64,000 bases of DNA. Origin: Watersipora subatra. Lineage: Eukaryota > Bryozoa > Gymnolaemata > Cheilostomatida > Watersiporidae. The stretch lies in assembly GCF_963576615.1 (NCBI RefSeq), contig NC_088717.1, forward strand, positions 53,850,526 through 53,914,525, read 5' to 3'. Positions 1-11,764 of this stretch are shown in pieces. The stretch's first letter is position 1. Every line of letters starts with the position of its first letter. The translations under genes and the position numbers were made by a program. Under the pieces are notes generated by a model. That model made no database searches. It had not been told where the DNA came from and saw only the letters and a program-made list of their open reading frames with translations.

Positions 1-1689
1 GCTACATCAGTACATGCGAAAATAATTTTCTTTTACTTCCAAGTTCGAATTAATTTTCTTGAACCCTTGCATCAAGAACTTACTTGCCATGTCTCAGCTA
101 GTGTTTTATTGCGCTGTTAGAGGGCTTATAGGCTACACTGTAGGTTTTTCGTGAAGGTTTAGCACTAGAGGACACGGATGTATCATGTTAATGAATTCAG
201 TCTTGCTACTGCTGACGATGTGAAGTAACTGAACGCCTGTGGCTGGCTGCAATTTGTTTGATGTGGTGAGTTTTGCACTCAGTTTGGTCCATAGTTTCGG
301 CTTCAATGTCAGCAGGTATTAACAGCTCTCACTCGTGTTTCACGAATTCATCTCTACTTAGAGCGATAAATTCTTCTTTTGTCTAAAGTATTCCATAAAC
401 ATGACCTTGAAAATAAACGAGTAGGTCGCCGAAACCCAATGTAGCAGTGTTAGGTGACTAGATTATTTTATTTTATGGCAGTACATACATAAACCTGGTG
501 GTAAAATTGAACACACATCTTGTTTTGGGGTTAGAAGATTCCCAGGTATCTAAGTAGTTCATACAGTCAGCAAAGGTCATCAGTTAGCTGTGTAGTATTT
601 TGCCCCATTTTATGCCAACAGTAGTGGTTGCTGACCCCTCAGTCACACAAAAATATTCGTTTAGTATTGCAAGCATTGTAGAACTGCACATGGTACTCTG
701 ACCGTTCATGTACCGTTCGTGTACGTTTAGTGAGCCTCTGCAGCCTAGGGCATCAAGTATTAGAATATTACTTTGAAAATTGTCTTCTATAAATGTTTGA
801 TTCGCACTCTGTCTCGGCTGGGGACAGGTGTCCACAGTTGTCCTGGGCAGTTCCGACCAGGGAACTTCGTGTTAGTTCTTTGTTTTGCCGTTTTTGTTTT
901 GACCAAAGACGTATGTTGGTCAGAATCGTGACAAACATGCAGTTTGAATGTCACACCCTTCTGGCCATAAGCGACTTTTAGTATTCCTTATCCGTTTCCA
1001 TACATTGTACTTTATAGCGCAATCATAGGAATTGCTGCCGAGAATATAGATCAACGAAGGAGTTTAGTTTTACAACGAAAAGGTTACTTTTCATTTCTGT
1101 TGCTTAGTTTTAAAATTATTTCAATACTTCTCTTTGTTTCTATAGACATGGTTTCCATATGGTCGAGTCTTTGCTCACCAAGTTAACATGATTGTATTCC
1201 GATGCTTCAAGGATTACTCCTTCGGATCTTCCCTATAACTGCCACATACTAGTTTATTTGCTAATTTCGCAGATATATATGATACAGTAGATAGGTAGAT
1301 ATTCCTAGCTTCTAGCTTAGCTGAAACTATTACGGATATGGTATTAGTATGCTGAAAGTTAATCTTTCACTTTAGTTGCATTTCAGTCGATTTAAAACTT
1401 ATCTTTTGCAATGTTTTTCTAAATGGATACTTCCAAAAGTTTATTTATATAAAATATGTAATTATTTAGTATTGCGAGTTTTCTGTTACAAAAATTATAT
1501 TATTTTACCACCAAATCATTTAAATAAAAATAAACGTTTAAATCTCAAATACTTCATGAAAAATTTTTTATGACTTTTGCCTTCGTCACTGCAAGCCCCA
1601 GTGTTGAGTTTGATTCATTGCCTTCCGGTGTCTCTCATCTCCTCACTGCCATCCATTCAGTGTCTGAACCCTCATGTTTTTGCTTCTAG

Positions 1690-2110
1690 GGCTGGGTCGG
1701 TTTATCTACTATATAAACGGCAATCGTTGTCTGTGTGATTGATTGATTGTCCGCCTTATAGAGCGGTCTTTCCTTTTATCGTCGTTCGAATTTCGGTCGT
1801 ACGAAGCGAACTGACTTAATATGTGTAGCAACGGTAAATAAATTATAGAGCGGTCTTTCTTTTTCCATTCGGTCGAACGAAGCCAACCGAATTAATATGA
1901 GTACTAATTATCGTAATTTCGTAATATCGTAATTTCGTAATATGGACTATTAGCCGCTACTTTTCTCTGACGATTTGAGCCAAACGGCTTATATAAAGGT
2001 GTGGCGATTCTGTTGTTTTTCTTTCACCGCTCGGGCGCATTAACCGAAATCCCCGGTTAGCACACGTTTTAAACGGCAAATTTTTTGCCGTGTTAAAAAG
2101 CACCTTTCCT
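1690..2110. repeat. Internally duplicated AT-rich repeat with hairpins
   Basis: A segment starting near 'tagagcggtctttc' (about 1757) recurs at about 1844, each copy followed by a 'ttcggtcg..cgaa' motif. It begins with a 'ctactatataaacggcaatcg' type start like the 5' ends of Helitron-like elements. Near 2038-2100 lie two small hairpins (TAACCG/CGGTTA and ACGGCAAA/TTTGCCGT). I infer a degraded mobile element; its class is uncertain. Confidence 0.3.
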
Positions 2111-2319
2111 GAGTTCTCCGGCCTATACAAATGTGTCTATACAGCTATACAAATGTACTATTCATTAAATAAAATAAATTAACGAGTAGTTATTTACATG
2201 CAGTTAATATTTACTGCCAACGTGTACCGAGAAGGTCACGTAAACGTTTGTTTCTTGGAGCCACTGGAAAAACGCATTTCTCACCTACTAACTTTCCACA
2301 TCAAAAAGGTAAGTGTTTT

Positions 2320-3218
2320 TTAACCCTTTCGGGGTTTGATTTTTTTTCTAAAACAGTACCCAAAATGCTAATTTATTTACGAAAATATGCAATTTTCAAT
2401 ACCTATTTGCACTACTTTGGCTGCAGGTATTTCCATAATTTTTTTAGTTTTACTGTCTATAAACATAGAAGATAAACATCATGCTGTGTTGGAACTGCTA
2501 AGTATGCCTTGGTAGAGTATCTGAGTGCTGCAATAGAAGCAGAATATCGCATTTTAGAAAAAAACGATTGTTGCAAAATTATAATCGTTTTTGTCTTGTA
2601 TATACTTGTGCTATTTTTGATGACTTTGGCTGCAAGTATTTCAATGATATTTGTTAGTTTTACTAGCTATAAACATACAAAAGAACCATCCAGCTGTGTT
2701 GAAGTAGCTGAATATACTTTGGTAGGTTATCTGAATGCTATCATTGTTTCGTAGTAGTCAATATCACTGCTTGAATCCTCTGTATAATCTTCAGCAGCAA
2801 TAAAACGTCTTCTATTTGTTGCCATAATAACTTTGGTAACAGTAAAAATAATTTCAACGTAAAGACAAACGTGGTTCCAATGCAACTAGTCGTAAAAACA
2901 TCGAGGTAAGTGAAGGAAGTCCTACCTCAATAAAAAACGTCAACTACGCAAACGATCTCTCGTTATTGTTTACAATGATAATAATAACACGAACTTTTGA
3001 AGATAATTCACAAAAAATTACAGCGAGTATAACTCAAAGCTTTCTGTAGATCAACATAACAACAACGATCTCCATCATAAACGGCTTATACATGCTTTAT
3101 GAATCAATATAAACAAACGCGGTAGACGTTCTTCAGGAATTGACACATGTGTCGCCCTGACAACGCATGAACGATACGCACGGGGAATTATGTGTCGTTC
3201 AAACCGTAAAGGGGTTAA
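2320..3218. mobile_element. piggyBac-like non-autonomous element (TTAA flanks)
   Basis: The element is flanked by TTAA on both sides (2320-2323 and 3215-3218). Its inverted ends begin CCCTTTCGGGGTTTG on the left and, in reverse complement, CCCCTTTACGGTTTG on the right. TTAA target sites and CCCTTT-type termini are the hallmark of piggyBac. No transposase is encoded, so it is a MITE of about 0.9 kb. It contains an internal direct duplication (about 2389-2550 against 2590-2745). Confidence 0.55.
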
Positions 3219-3576
3219 ACGATGTTGTATTGTCTATGAATTGCCACATCTCCACTACTTAATAACGTTGGATTTGCCGCTGTTCGTGATAGTGGGTCAT
3301 GTTCATTTCCTTCAGCAGCCGAGTTACTAATTTTTTCCAGCTACGAGTAGGCCTACTGTAACTTACTATTACAGAACTTTCACGAGTACTCCGAGGGTTG
3401 CGATACGCTATTGTGAAAAGAAAGAGAGCAGCTGCTATCGACTTACTGTCACCCTGCGTCAGCCATGACCGGCTATACGTCGCCTGCTCAAAAGTAGGCA
3501 CACGCCGAAAACTGTTTCTTCATACGCCCGACAGAAAAACCAAAAATGTTGTCTATCCGCAAGTGTTGCGTTGAAC

Positions 3577-4195
3577 TAAGGGAGAGAGAGAAAGGGAGAG
3601 AAAGGGAGAGCGAGGAGGAGAGAGGGAGAGAGAGGGAGAGAAGGGGAGAGAGAGGGAGAGCGAGGAGGAGAGGGGGGAGAGAGAGGGGGAATAGGGAGGG
3701 AGAGAGATGGAGAGAAGGGGAGAGCGAGGAGGAGAGGGGGGGAGAGAGAGAGGGAGAAAGAGAGGGAGAGGGGGAAGAGGGAGGGAGAGAGAGAGAGGGG
3801 AGAGAGGGGAAAGAGGGAGAGAAAGAGGGAGAAGAGGGAGGGAGAGGGGGAAGAGGGAGGGAGAGAGAGAGAGGGGAGAGAGAGAGAGAGAGGGAGGGAG
3901 AGAAGGGGAGAGAGAGGGAGAGCGAGGAGGAGAGGGGGGAGAGAGAGAGGGGGGAGAGGGAGGAGAGAGAGAGAGAGGGAGAGGAGGGAGAGGGAGGGAG
4001 AGAGAGAGGGGGAAGAGGGAGGGAGGGAGAGAGGGAGAGAAGGGGAGAGAGAGGGAGAGCGAGGAGGAGAGGGGGGAGAGAGAGAGGGAGCGAGGAGGAG
4101 AGGGGGGAGAGGGAGGAGAGGGAGAGAGAGAGGGAGAGGGGGAAGAGGGGGGGAGAGAGAGAGAGGGGAGAGAGGGGAGAGACGGAGAAGGGAGA
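3577..4195. repeat. Long purine (GA/GGGA) tract
   Basis: About 620 bases are almost pure G+A on the plus strand, built from irregular GAGAGGGAGA blocks with rare 'gcgagg' interruptions. Long open frames on both strands here encode only Arg/Glu/Gly or Ser/Pro/Leu strings and are artefacts of composition. Confidence 0.95.
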
Positions 4196-4460
4196 TGTAA
4201 CTGCATATTTGGAGTTGTTTTACGGTATGAAAGCCAACTCTCAATAAACCTTATGCTGCCCGTGAATCTGCTCCTGTAGACGGGTAATGCAGCTAGTCTC
4301 CTATAAATTCATCTATATTGTGTTATTGTTGATGTCAACACCAGATCCTGTAATTACCTTCTAGGCCACCAACTTGTACAGGGGGCCATGTTTTCACTCG
4401 TTTCCATTAATCTACCTCATATAAAAATGTTCTCCTAATTTCTTTCAATGGTTAAATGTC

Positions 4461-4740
4461 CATTGCAATTATGAAATCTATCTATGGCAATTATGAAATC
4501 TATCTATGGCAATTATGAAATCTATCTATGGCAATTATGAAATCTATCTATGGCAATTATGAAATCTATCTATGGCAATTATGCAATCTATAGATCTATA
4601 ACAATTATGAAATCTATCTATGACAATTATTACATCTATCTATGGCAATTATGAAATCTATATATGGCAATTATGAAATTTATCTATGGTAATTATTACA
4701 TCTATCTATGGCAATTATGAAATCTATTTATGGCAATTAT
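4461..4740. repeat. 22-bp tandem repeat
   Basis: About 13 copies of a 22-base unit around 'aattatgaaatctatc' and 'tatggc', with a few variants near the middle. It abuts the right inverted arm of the 5.2-kb element. Confidence 0.9.
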
Positions 4741-5580
4741 GGAATACTTTAGACTAAAGAAGAATTTATTGCTCTAAGTCGAGATGAATTCGTGACACAC
4801 GAGTGAGAGATAAGTGGTTGGGAGCGTGTTAATACCTGCTGACATCGAAGCAGAAACTATGGACCAAACTGTTTCCAAAGTATGACCAAACGAAGATTTT
4901 ATTTAGTTTGAATTCATGACATTAAATTTCTTGGGTGTTTTTTTGTGCTTTTTAAATAACTTAAATTCCAAACGAAACTTCTATCTATGATGAGGTATGT
5001 TTAACTCAACACAGCCATAGGTTATTCACACCTTCTCATTCTTGACCGGCATCTACATAAACACGAAGCCCTCTAACAGCGCAATAAAAATCTAGCTGAG
5101 ACATGGCAGGTAAGTTCTTGATGCAAGGGTTCAGGAATTTTAATTCAAACTTGTAAGTAAAAGAAAATTCTTTTCACATGTACTGATGTAGCCTGATTTC
5201 TTATTCAAGAAGACGGGTGTATAGCGAAACCCGTCACAACACTCTCGCTCATGAAGGGGTCAAGGATGACAAAACCTCAGTTGGTAGCCGCGGTCTGTGG
5301 GCATATGCGGCTTGTTGGTAAGGGCAGCTAGATACCACAGACGGCTTGTTGAAGGATTATTTTTTCTTTCATGAGTCATCTGTTTGCCAGCACAAGCCGC
5401 GCGGCTTGAGCAGAAGGACTTATGGTATATATCTTGCTGTATCGAGATAAGACGTCTCAAGCTGTCACATTTGCACTTCCGATTTGAGGGATCCACAAAA
5501 CTAGGAGGTTTACTCTTCTCAAACCATCTCAAATGCAAACCAGACTATATATTTATTACTCTCGATTAAAACCCTTGCAG

Positions 5581-8500
5581 TCAAACGCCTCGATAACGAT
5601 GGAGGAAGAATCAGAAGTAAAGATGGCTGCGCTGACACAAAGTACGAAGGAATCGGAGCGTATCATCTACGAGTCCCAAGCTGAGAAGCTCAAATATATG
5701 GATGAGACCCACCAGGCTTGCAAGAAGGTAGCACTTCTCGAAGCCAAGTAAGTTATTCTCGTAATCGCTAAAAATTCAGTCTGGACTCGCGTGTGTGTTT
5801 GAAAATGAAATAACTTTAAATGTACATTCACCATGGTGCAGGTTGAAGACGCTGCAAGCTTCCTGCGCTGAAAAGGATGCAATAGTGAGAGTTTTACAGA
5901 GAAGGCAACGTTGCAATGTGAGTGGAAGAGGGCAAGCCAGCCCCGGTGCTAACAGCGGTAAGCTAATTCTAGTCATATCTTATGGACGGACGACTCCATG
6001 CAGGCATTAGCTTTACTTGTGCTTGCTGTCTAGACTAGAGGGGTTATGTTACCTCATACATTGTGTGAAGCTCTTACTTTGAATGTTATGTTACCTCATA
6101 CATTGTGTGAAGTTCTTACTTTGAATGTTATGTTACCTCATACATTGTGTGAAGCACTTACTTTGAATGAATTGTCGGTCATCACTCATACAGTCAAACA
6201 TGGATAACTCGTCCACGGATAGCTCGAAAAATGGTTAATTCGAACATTTCCTTTGGTCCGTTCCCACGTAATGATAAACTGCTATAGATAACTCGAATTC
6301 AACACTGTTAATTTGAACTGTTTTTTTGCCCAACAGCTACCGAAACGGTTGTTTTCGCTTTAGAAAATCACTTTATTCAAAGCCATAGAGGTAAACTTCA
6401 TCTTTTCGTAATTCATAAGCGTCGTTATTACCACCATCGGCAAAATATTTTTGTCAACGACTTTTCTAAAAGTTTGGTGAAATTTGATTAATACAGCGAT
6501 ACGATGAATAGCACGGGCTAGCCGGGTCACGCGCGCAAGAATTTTCGCCACGCACATACAAAACAAAAATCGCATGTTGTTTTGTATGTGCGTGGCGAAA
6601 ATCCTTGAGTGCGTGACTCGGCTAGCCCGTGATGAATAGTTTTCCGACGTTGATTCCGTGTTGAATCAACCTCGGAATGTTGAATGTTTAAAACGTCTTA
6701 AAAATGTTGTAATTAAACGTATACGTTGTCTGAGCTACAAAAAACTATTTATCGTTTGACCTAAACACAGAATACGTGTGTACATTCAATAAGTATCTAT
6801 TAAAAAAGCGTGAGTGATATAGAATGTACCGTAAAACCTCGTAAAACTTCTAATTGAACTGCCTCGGAGTGTTGCTCTTAACGAATCCCAGGTAAAGTAA
6901 AGTAATCTGCATAAACTTCAAGAAAAAACGGCAAAATTGATCGTGGGTAAAACCCCAAAAGAAAAAAATGTCTTTTCTTTTGAGCATTTCAACAACGATC
7001 AAGTTTTGCCAATGTCAATCTGAAAAACGTCCTGGCAATAACATCACCTCAAACAACAAACCAATCTCAAGTGATAGAAAAATCTCTATACTTTTTCATG
7101 AAAACGTTTTAAACTTTACATTAGAAGCATTTAATTTGAAACAAGCCATTTGTGCTTTTGATTTATATTATAGTTTGTATATGTACATGTATTTACTAAT
7201 AAATAAGTAAATATATGGACTTGTGACAGTGCTCTGATAACTTGAATGCTCTGATAATTCGAACACTTTTGCTCGGTCCCTTGAAGTTCGAGTTATCCAT
7301 GTTTGACTGTATATCTATGCCAGGGCTTCCTGATTAGGTGTGCGAGGTGTATGTGAGAAACATACATGTACATTTGGAAGTGTATGTTTAGCAATGAGTA
7401 TGAGAGAGACATACATGTACATTTGGAAGTGTATGTTTAGCAATGAGTATGAGAGAGACATACATGTACATTTGGAAGTGTATGTTTAGCAATTTGTATA
7501 TGAGAGACATACATGTACATTTGGAAGTGTATGTTTAGCAATGAGTATGTGAGAGACATGCATGTACATTTGGAAGTGTATGTTTAGCAATGAGTATGAG
7601 AGAGACATACATGTACATTTGGAAGTGTATGTTTAGCAATTTGTATATGAGAGACATACATGTACATTTGGAAGTGTATGTTTAGCAATGAGTATGTGAG
7701 AGACATACATGTACATTTGGAAGTGTATGTTTAGCAATTTGTATATGAGAGACATACATGTATGTTTGGAAGTGTATGTTTAGCAATGTGTATGTGAGAG
7801 ACATACATGTACGTTTGGAAGTGTATGTTTAGCAATGAGTATATGAGAGACATACATGTATGTTTGGAAGTGTATGTGTAGCAATGAGTAGGAGAGAGAC
7901 ATACATGTATGTTTGGAAGTGTATGTTTAGCAATGAGTATAAGAGAGACATACATGTACATTTGGAAGTGTATGTTTAGCAATGAGTATGAGAGAGACAT
8001 ACATGTACATTTGGAAGTGTATGTTTAGCAATGAGTATAAGAGAGACATACATGTACATTTGGAAGTGTATGTTTAGCAATGTGTATGTGAGAGACATAC
8101 ATGTACATTTGGAAGTGTATGTTTAGCAATGTGGATGTTCAGAAGTCGAGGTAGTGATAGAAATAATGGCGGAGAGTACTGCTAAAATTAAATTCACTCT
8201 ATATATTATTTGGTTCGCATTACTGTTACATTTTCCACATTTTCGTTGTAATGTTAGCCAGCTCTTTAAGAAACATCAAATGTAACATGTTGGTAATGAC
8301 TTCATGTGATGGAAACACTGCAGGGATTCTACAGTCTATCAAATACTTCTATATCCATATTCACTTTCATTTGCTTTTCAATTTTGATCTATGTCCTCAA
8401 TAACACCGCCAGTTCTCTGGAGAATCGGCTGTGATTGCGCTGATAAATTATAAAAATTCACCTTGCCTTGCGAACCAGTATGATTGAGCCAATCAGATCA

Positions 8501-10480
8501 ATACGAGTTAATTATTGACTTAGCCTTGGAGACAAGGTCGCTCGGTTCGTTCCTATATACATTCATGTCTAGATTTACCTTCACCTCCATCTATAAATAT
8601 TTTGCTTGATTTATAAAGTAATTACCAATAACAGGCATTCAAACTTTCAAAGTATTGCAGTTTTGTTAGCCAAAGTAACAAAGCTGGTGAAAGTTAAAAA
8701 CAGAACATTTAAAGATCTTTAAAAATTAAAGTATTTTTAACTATATTTAGTGTAAGTTAAAGTTTGTTGTGTCAGGTGTTTCTATCAGTCTATTGCGGAA
8801 TTTGAGCATCGTCAAACTTTCACGCGTTTATAAAATAAATCAACAGAAATCGTCTTTCTACTCCTTATTAATATCAGCTTTTGTATATACCGGTAGTTTA
8901 GATTTATGTATTTAACTTTTCGTAGTTGATATATTGTATTCATTTAATGTTTACAAAAGTAAACTGTAAGCTTAACTTAAAATATAAAAATTGCGTAATT
9001 ATTGGAAGTTATATTTCGTAAAGATTAGACTAGACTTAAGCATTCACTTTACCACCTAACCATATCTAGTATAAATTATAGTAACTTACACTTCGTATTG
9101 TATCGTTCACTTTACCACCTAACCATATCTAGTATAAATTATAGTAACTTACACTGCGTATTGTATCGTTCACTTTACCACCTAACCATATCTAGTATAA
9201 ATTATAGTAACTTACACTGCGTATTGTATCGTTCACTTTACCACCTAACCATATCTAGTATAAATTGTAGTAAGTTACACTTCGTATTGTATCGTTCACC
9301 TTACCAATTTCATGTATTGCTAAATCTATACTTTCACTCGTCTTTCAGGTAAAGCACCGGCAGATTTCTTTTTATTGATTTTTACTTTATCAACTTAATT
9401 TTTTACATATAATTCAAACTTGAGACTTGTTTTTTTCACACATCTCTATATAATGCATTTGTTATAATTTTATATGTCATAACTGGAAGTATTTCTAAAA
9501 CGAATTGAACAGATTACAATGTATTCTTATAACAGAGTATTTGTTGCAAAATACACTTTTGATACACATACATAGCAAATATCGAAATAGATCAACTTCG
9601 CTTGCCTGAATTTGAATATATTGAGACAATCTGTATTGTCAAATCTTTGTCTTAACTCCCTCTGCTGCGGAATATTGGGTTGAAAAAGCTGCAAATGTTG
9701 TTGAGTTGTTTTTGTGATGGCCTTTTATAGACAGGCTTAACAGTGGGCGAACTTCACATTTCTAGCAATTACGTGGTAGAAACGAGTAAAATTGTATTTT
9801 CTTTTTTCTGTAAAAAACAAATGAAATTTTTATATAATTGTAGATAAATGTTTTACAGAATTTGAAAAGTGTTTTATCTACTCTTCTGTAACTTCCAATG
9901 TTTTTGTACCTCTTGTCATATGCAAAAGATGACAAATCTCTCACACACCTTGATGGTCATGCGTGTCGCTTCAGCTTTCCAACATATATTTTCTGCACAT
10001 GCGCAGGGGCCTTAGTTATGTAACAAATTAAAAATAGACTGTAAAACAACGTAGAACGTGGAATAAGTTAGTCAGACCTCCAGCACAGACACCCCTTCCA
10101 TGAATCTGATGCCCTCGAGCTTTTTTCACCGCCCTGGGAAAACACTAATCACAGTCAACAGATGGGTGATATAAAAACGTTACGATATTACGGTAGTTAA
10201 AGGCCCTGGAGCATTCTCATTGTCAACTCAGTGAAAATTTTACTCAATAATTTTTGTGTCTGTTGATGTTTTGATGTACGATAATGTCTTGTGTTTGGAG
10301 TAGCAAAGCAGCATTTTAAACCACTTTTGCCTTCTTTCAGTTGCACAACACGTGAGACGAATATCAGAGCCTACCAACGGTACCAAAGAGGAAGTGCGTC
10401 GCCCCAGCGCTTCCGAGATACCAGAGATGTTAGATCCAGCGGCAGATAAGAATTTATTGACTCAAACTTGGCAGGTCTAA
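5581..10480 (+). CDS. Angiomotin-family scaffold protein, C-terminal exons (5' end outside or unseen)
   Basis: Three exons join in phase: 5581-5747 (acceptor cttgcag, donor AA|gtaagt), 5842-5957 (acceptor gtgcag, donor G|gtaagc) and 10341-10480 (acceptor ctttcag, stop TAA). Together they give about 140 residues. The first two exons are a charged coiled coil ending in the segment VALLEAK|LKTLQASCAEKDA followed by IVRVLQRR. This is very like the end of the angiomotin coiled-coil domain. The last residues, TWQV, are a plausible PDZ-binding tail with an aromatic residue at -2, as in vertebrate angiomotins, which end in a PDZ ligand. Angiomotins are junction and actin scaffolds that bind YAP/Yorkie and restrain it. 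The PPxY-bearing N-terminal half is not in the window. The last intron (5958-10340) is filled with transposons and minisatellites. The family call rests on remembered motif similarity, not on an alignment. Confidence 0.62.
6043..6168. repeat. 42-bp tandem repeat, 3 copies
   Basis: The unit starts 'gttatgttacctcataca' and ends 'cttactttgaat'. The three copies are nearly identical. It lies in the last intron of the angiomotin-like gene. Confidence 0.9.
6191..7309. mobile_element. pogo/Tc1-mariner-type non-autonomous element
   Basis: The ends are inverted: CAGTCAAACATGGATAACTC on the left and, in reverse complement, the same start on the right. Each is flanked by the dinucleotide TA (6189-6190 and 7310-7311). 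TA duplication and CAGT-type termini indicate Tc1/mariner/pogo. It is 1.1 kb with no transposase frame. A second element is nested at 6512-6631. Confidence 0.7.
6512..6631. mobile_element. Nested palindromic MITE with 8-bp target duplication (hAT-like)
   Basis: A 120-base near-perfect palindrome starts CACGGGCTAGCC and ends GGCTAGCCCGTG, with arms of about 57 bases. It is flanked by the 8-base direct repeat ATGAATAG (6504-6511 and 632-639 of the 6-kb block, that is 6632-6639). An 8-base duplication points to hAT (or P) superfamily mobilisation. Confidence 0.75.
7331..8130. repeat. 49-bp minisatellite
   Basis: About 16 copies of a 49-base unit containing 'gacatacatgtacatttg' and 'gtatgtttagcaatgag'. 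Variants alternate between 'atgagtatgagag', 'ttgtatatgagag' and 'atgtgtatgtgag'. It is intronic in the angiomotin-like gene. Confidence 0.95.
9041..9300. repeat. 63-bp tandem repeat, about 4 copies
   Basis: The unit runs from 'ttcactttaccacctaac' through 'atagtaacttacac' to 'gtattgtatcg'. Copies are almost identical. It lies in the last intron of the angiomotin-like gene. Confidence 0.9.
9469..9612. repeat. Dispersed direct repeat, copy 1
   Basis: About 144 bases, starting 'ttttatatgtcataactgg', recur at 11972-12118 with only a few substitutions. The two copies lie 2.5 kb apart, one intronic and one intergenic. This is part of a dispersed repeat family. Confidence 0.85.
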
Positions 10481-11764
10481 TTAGAATTTTGTTGTTCTGT
10501 CAGGTCGTCTGCTTCAATCCCCTTGCATTTGGCCTAAGGGAAAAAACTATTATTAGCCTATTCTATAATTGTTCTCTGACCTCCACCCTTGTAGCTCTGG
10601 GTATACAAATAGTCCCCTAGTGCTAAGGCACGCGGCACACTTTTTTGCTTTTTATGTAATCATGAGCTGATGCGGTACATTCGTACTGTACAGTTTCAGT
10701 TATACCCATAAGACAGTTGTTCATACGCCTCAGTTCATACAATGATTAGCTGTGGTATCCGCCGTCACCATGCCCACACCCTCCGTAACATTTTACCAAA
10801 TGTGCTACTGGGAAGACACAAGTTTTCATTACACTCATTTACTTTATACTTTAATTAGTCATACTTTATGGTGCAAAATTGTTTATATATTTCCATATCA
10901 TTACAGATTGTTACTCTATTCTTTTGCAATCTCTGAGTCATTTGATGGAGTTATCTTGCCCATGTTTATGCATATTGTTATTTGTCATGGTGGTATTAGC
11001 TTACTACCAAACAAATATATATATATCACATCGCTGAATATATTCATTTGGCTTGTCAGCTTCATAAGCGAGTTTAAAAATTGCAACCGTAGCCTTGGAA
11101 TCAATTCATTTATAAACATGTGAAAGCGTTGAGAGTTGACTAAAGAGATGTGAAGTTGTCTACTTTCTGAGCTTGGAATGAATCCCAACAGAATTTAGAC
11201 TCTCCTGGGTGCCATGTAAAGTAGCTTGCACAGCAAAACATCGGAAACAGTAATTACGTCAATCATATTTTTGCATTTCTCAACCCACGATCTGGTGTAA
11301 AGTGTAATCTTCAGAATGGATGACGGACCACAATCATACAGACATCATACAGACATCACTGTGTATCATATCTCCTTGTTACATGGTTGTTAGAGTGTCG
11401 CTAAGTATTTAAGTGAGTCGAAATTTTCTGGCCATGCGAGCAGGGTTGCATTGCATTATTACATATATTCCCATTTCCGGCGCTTTTCTATGCTATATGC
11501 AAATTTGTATACTCGGTCCACAAATTGATGAATATTTATAACAAGTTATGTTTAATATGATTATGGAAATTATGTCCGGTGGTGATAAGGTTTTCTAAGA
11601 AGAAAATATTGAATTCATACTTCCTGGGATCCTTTGGTTGAGTTGTTATTTGATTTTTTATTGCTACAAATAAGTTCTATACTTGTCTATCAGTTTGATT
11701 GAAAGGTTTAATGTTCTGTGCTGAGTTTAATACATAGTAAAATTCATGCCAAGTGCTGAGAAGG

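Larger units (their letters stand above)
1..5192. mobile_element. Repeat bounded by long inverted ends (foldback-like)
   Basis: Bases 1-128 and about 285-393 are clearly matched, in reverse complement, by about 5065-5192 and 4747-4880. Both ends share the stretches around 'aacccttgcatcaagaac', 'tttggtccatagttt' and 'cacgaattcatctc'. The middle of each arm is diverged. The interior carries a piggyBac-like element, a purine tract and a 22-bp satellite. Because the window begins at the outer edge of the match, the true left end, and therefore any target duplication, cannot be seen. No transposase reading frame is visible. It lies upstream of the angiomotin-like exons, probably in an intron of that gene. 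Confidence 0.6.

Noticed and set aside
3546..4279. Long open frames on both strands over the GA-rich tract
   Set aside because: They encode only strings of Arg/Glu/Gly or Ser/Pro/Leu and exist because purine runs contain no stop codons.
7731..8000. Minus-strand frame of 89 residues in the 49-bp minisatellite
   Set aside because: Repeats with the satellite unit; no splice partner or start context.
10752..11123. 123-residue hydrophobic plus-strand frame
   Set aside because: AT-driven composition, no recognisable motif, no splice context, and located just after the end of another gene.
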